Assembly: GCA_014380255.1 (NCBI GenBank)
Contig: JACMKG010000146.1
Location: forward strand, 1-24,378
Origin: Prolixibacteraceae bacterium
Lineage (GTDB): Bacteria; Bacteroidota; Bacteroidia; Bacteroidales; Prolixibacteraceae
Direction of reading: 5' to 3'
DNA length: 24,378 nucleotides
Shown: piece by piece, positions 21,808-24,378 of the stretch
Layout of the letters: each line of letters starts with the position of its first letter
Numbering within the stretch: position 1 is the stretch's first letter
Made by a program: the position numbers and the translations under genes
Notes under the pieces: generated by a model
What the model was told of the DNA's origin: nothing
The model's database searches: none
What the model saw: only the letters and a program-made list of their open reading frames with translations

Positions 21808-24378
21808 ATGCGAGAGAAGGATTTAGCGCAGATTGCCAGACTTAGGCAAAAGGCGGAAGAAGAATTAGCCAATAGGCATGCTTTGGAAGATATGAAAGAG
21901 GCTACCCATGGTGGTTTTTGCCAGACACTGAAGGAACATCAGGGAAACATCCATGAACTGGAGATTTCCCTGATCATGCTGCAAATGCAGAACAAGGAAC
22001 TGCAGGAAGCACTTGAAAAAGCAACCACCGCAACTGCCCTTTATGACTATTCGCCGGCCGGGTATTTTACCCTTGAAAGTGATGGCCGTATCAGCGAGAT
22101 GAACTACCACGGGGCAAGGTTGCTGGGCAAAGAACGGCAGGCAATTACCGGGACCTGCTTCAGCGAGCATCTGCCTGCGGATATGAAGCACTCTTTTTGC
22201 ACTTTCCTGGAAAGTATCTTTGAAAGCGGTATCCGGCAAACCTGCGAGATCAGGCTAAACATGCCTGCCAACAAGTCCTTTTATATATACCTGGAAGGTT
22301 TTATTGCTGAAAATAACCAACAGTGCCTTTTGACAGCCATCGATATTACGGAAAGAAAACTAAACGAAGAGGCCATCCGCACCAGCGAAACCCGTTTAAA
22401 AAGAGCGGAATTGATCTCTAAAACAGGCAACTGGGAATTGCACCTGAATACCCAGCAAATCTATGCATCTGAAGGAGCTTACAAGATATATGGAATAGAT
22501 AAGGGCAACTTTTCTTTTGACAGAATTAAAAATATTGCTTTGCCCGAATACCGTTCTTTACTCGATCACCGAATGCATCAGCTCCTTGAAATCAATATGC
22601 CTTATGATGTTGAATTTAAAATCAAAGCGATAGATACAGGCGAGATTAAGGACATTCGTTCCATCGCCACTTTGGATAAAGTAAAAGGAATCGTTTTTGG
22701 GGTTGTTCAGGATGTCACCGAGCAGAAAATTATGGAACAGCGCCTCCATGAATCAGAACAGTATTACCGATCCATGGTAGAAGCCTCACCGGATGCCATA
22801 GTCATTGTCGATAAAAACGGCCAATTACAGTATGCCTCTCATAAAGCCTATGAGGTATTTAAAATCCCGGCTGACTACCACGTCAAAGGAAGTCCTCTGG
22901 TAGGCTGGATAGCCTCTGAAATGCGCGAACCTACCATGATGAGGTTTCACAAGATCATCACAGGGCAAATCAATTCTGAACCTTTTGAATACAAGATACA
23001 GCTCCTTGACGGCAGTACCATTTGGACTGAAATTCACGGCTCCATATTAAACGATATTAACGGATTGCCAGAAGGCATTTTCATGATTTGCCGTGATGTC
23101 TCGGAACGCAAACACGCAGAAGAAACCATCCGGGAGAATGAATTATTCTTAAAGCGATCACAAAAAGCGGCCCTGATTGGATCCTATAAGATCGAAATGG
23201 CTACCGGCATCTGGAAATCTTCTGAGGTGATGAATCAGATATTCGGTATTGATGAGAGTGTGGAAAAAAACATTGAAAACTGGCTGGCCATCGTGCATCC
23301 GGATGACCGCAATCACATGAAGAACTACTTCCGTGAGCATGTTTTGAATGAACGAAATCCTTTTAACAAGGATTATCGGATCATACGCAGGTCGGATAAT
23401 TCCACCCGGTGGGTCCATGGACTGGGAGAACTGGAAATTGATGCCAATGGAAATGTCCTTTCAATGATTGGTACTATCCAGGATATTACGGAGCGTAAAA
23501 ATGCAGAGGAAGCTGTTCGGCATGCACACGATGAGTTAAAGAATCTGCATGACAACTTGGATGAAGCCATCTTTTCAATTGATGTGGTTAACAACAAGAT
23601 GTTACAGGCTTCCAGGGCTCATGAAGATATCTTTGGTTATCCTCCCACCGAATTTTACAGGAACCCAGGTTTATGGTACGAGCTGATCATTCCGGAAGAT
23701 AAACCAATAGTGGACGTTGGTTTTCCTATCCTGCATGGAGGAAAAGAACTTCACCATGAATTCAGAATCATTCGTCCCGATGGGCAAATGCGCTGGATTA
23801 CCGCCAGGATGCAGCCCAAGATGAATGAAATGGGTCAATGTATTCGGATTGAAGGTATTGCCTATGATATTACCAAGCGAAAGATAGCTGAAGAAGCAAT
23901 CAGGGAATCAGAAGAAAGGTTCCGCATGGTTTTTGAGAATGTGTTTGATGGAATAGCCATCTATGAAGAAAATGATGACCCTTTCAAAAGAAGGCTTGTT
24001 GAATGCAACAACCAGTATGCCATCATGGCCGGCAGGCCGAGAGAAGAATTGCTTGCCATGGGATGCATCCATCATTTACAGCGATCGCTTAACCAATCAA
24101 ACAACCACATCAGGCTTGAATCGCTTTCCCGGCAGCAGGCCTATAAAGGCTCTTCCTCGTGGATCAGACCCGATGGCAAGGAAAACGTGATTGAATACAT
24201 CGGCGTGCCTATCACCTGGCGAGGCAAATCCTATTCCATAGGCATCGACAGGGACGTCACAGAACGCATGCAGATTGAAGCTGACCTAATAGCTGCCAAA
24301 GAGAAAGCGGAGGAGTCTGACAGGCTCAAATCATCCTTTTTGGCTAACATGAGCCATGAGATTAGAACCCCGCTAAAC
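21808..24378 (+). CDS. Soluble six-PAS sensor histidine kinase, N-terminal part (truncated by the window)
   Basis: An open frame of 857 codons without stop, from ATG 21808 to the window edge. An N-terminal coiled coil (residues 1-75) is followed by about six PAS/PAC modules, each ended by a linker of the D-[IV]-[TS]-E-[RQ]-K type: 76-182 (DITERK), 200-307 (DVTEQK), 315-435 (DVSERK), 445-564 (DITERK), 575-692 (DITKRK) and 700-821 (DVTERM). The HisKA domain then begins, and the conserved H-box [15 protein letters not shown] with phospho-acceptor His850 ends exactly at the border. No signal peptide or membrane helix is visible, so it should be cytoplasmic. The ATPase domain and any receiver domain lie beyond the window. 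It starts 117 bp after GH30; a link to the PUL is unproven. Confidence 0.88.
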   Translation, partial: MREKDLAQIARLRQKAEEELANRHALEDMKEATHGGFCQTLKEHQGNIHELEISLIMLQMQNKELQEALEKATTATALYDYSPAGYFTLESDGRISEMNYHGARLLGKERQAITGTCFSEHLPADMKHSFCTFLESIFESGIRQTCEIRLNMPANKSFYIYLEGFIAENNQQCLLTAIDITERKLNEEAIRTSETRLKRAELISKTGNWELHLNTQQIYASEGAYKIYGIDKGNFSFDRIKNIALPEYRSLLDHRMHQLLEINMPYDVEFKIKAIDTGEIKDIRSIATLDKVKGIVFGVVQDVTEQKIMEQRLHESEQYYRSMVEASPDAIVIVDKNGQLQYASHKAYEVFKIPADYHVKGSPLVGWIASEMREPTMMRFHKIITGQINSEPFEYKIQLLDGSTIWTEIHGSILNDINGLPEGIFMICRDVSERKHAEETIRENELFLKRSQKAALIGSYKIEMATGIWKSSEVMNQIFGIDESVEKNIENWLAIVHPDDRNHMKNYFREHVLNERNPFNKDYRIIRRSDNSTRWVHGLGELEIDANGNVLSMIGTIQDITERKNAEEAVRHAHDELKNLHDNLDEAIFSIDVVNNKMLQASRAHEDIFGYPPTEFYRNPGLWYELIIPEDKPIVDVGFPILHGGKELHHEFRIIRPDGQMRWITARMQPKMNEMGQCIRIEGIAYDITKRKIAEEAIRESEERFRMVFENVFDGIAIYEENDDPFKRRLVECNNQYAIMAGRPREELLAMGCIHHLQRSLNQSNNHIRLESLSRQQAYKGSSSWIRPDGKENVIEYIGVPITWRGKSYSIGIDRDVTERMQIEADLIAAKEKAEESDRLKSSFLANMSHEIRTPLN

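Overview
The window looks like chromosomal DNA from a member of the Bacteroidota, probably an anaerobic or facultative Bacteroidales-type organism. The evidence is a SusC/SusD outer-membrane pair, many short lipoprotein signal peptides, a DUF3078 protein, a 2-oxoacid:ferredoxin oxidoreductase (KorAB), several exact copies of the Bacteroidetes promoter element TAnnTTTG, and intergenic minisatellites and palindromes of a kind often met in this phylum. No rRNA, tRNA, CRISPR array, transposase or prophage gene is visible.

Left part (1-9300), housekeeping and small genes. An HD-domain hydrolase (minus) and a CYTH-domain phosphatase-like protein (plus, TTG start) diverge from a 59-bp gap. A secreted DUF3078 protein and an AHSA1/SRPBCC protein follow. 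The AHSA1 gene converges on a minus-strand group made of an antitoxin-like gene, a RelE/ParE-like toxin and an NTF2-like lipoprotein. Next comes a stretch of decayed DNA holding a frameshifted DUF2283 gene, a short DUF4258-like C-terminal remnant and several minisatellites. After it lie a gamma-class carbonic anhydrase-like gene (minus) and korA-korB (plus), which end at a clear terminator.

Right part (9500-21700), a polysaccharide utilisation locus (PUL). A membrane-spanning regulator (beta-propeller sensor, Y_Y_Y domain, one transmembrane helix, coiled coil, LuxR-type HTH) precedes susC, susD and a PKD-containing surface glycan-binding lipoprotein, closed by two strong terminators. Two lipoprotein glycoside hydrolases follow: GH16 (laminarinase type) and GH30. 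The set GH16 + GH30 + PKD-type binding protein points to laminarin or another beta-1,3/1,6-glucan. The inferred flow is surface binding and endo-cleavage by GH16, import by SusCD, removal of beta-1,6 or terminal glucose by GH30, and sensing of the product by the upstream regulator. The last part (21808 to the edge) is the N-terminal 857 codons of a soluble histidine kinase with six PAS domains, cut off at its H-box.

I found no clearly new system. The best leads are the decayed DUF4258/DUF2283 pair beside an intact toxin-antitoxin module, two copies of a dispersed palindromic repeat, a 27-bp perfect palindrome built from CACATAG units, and the unusual regulator and glycan-binding protein of the PUL.
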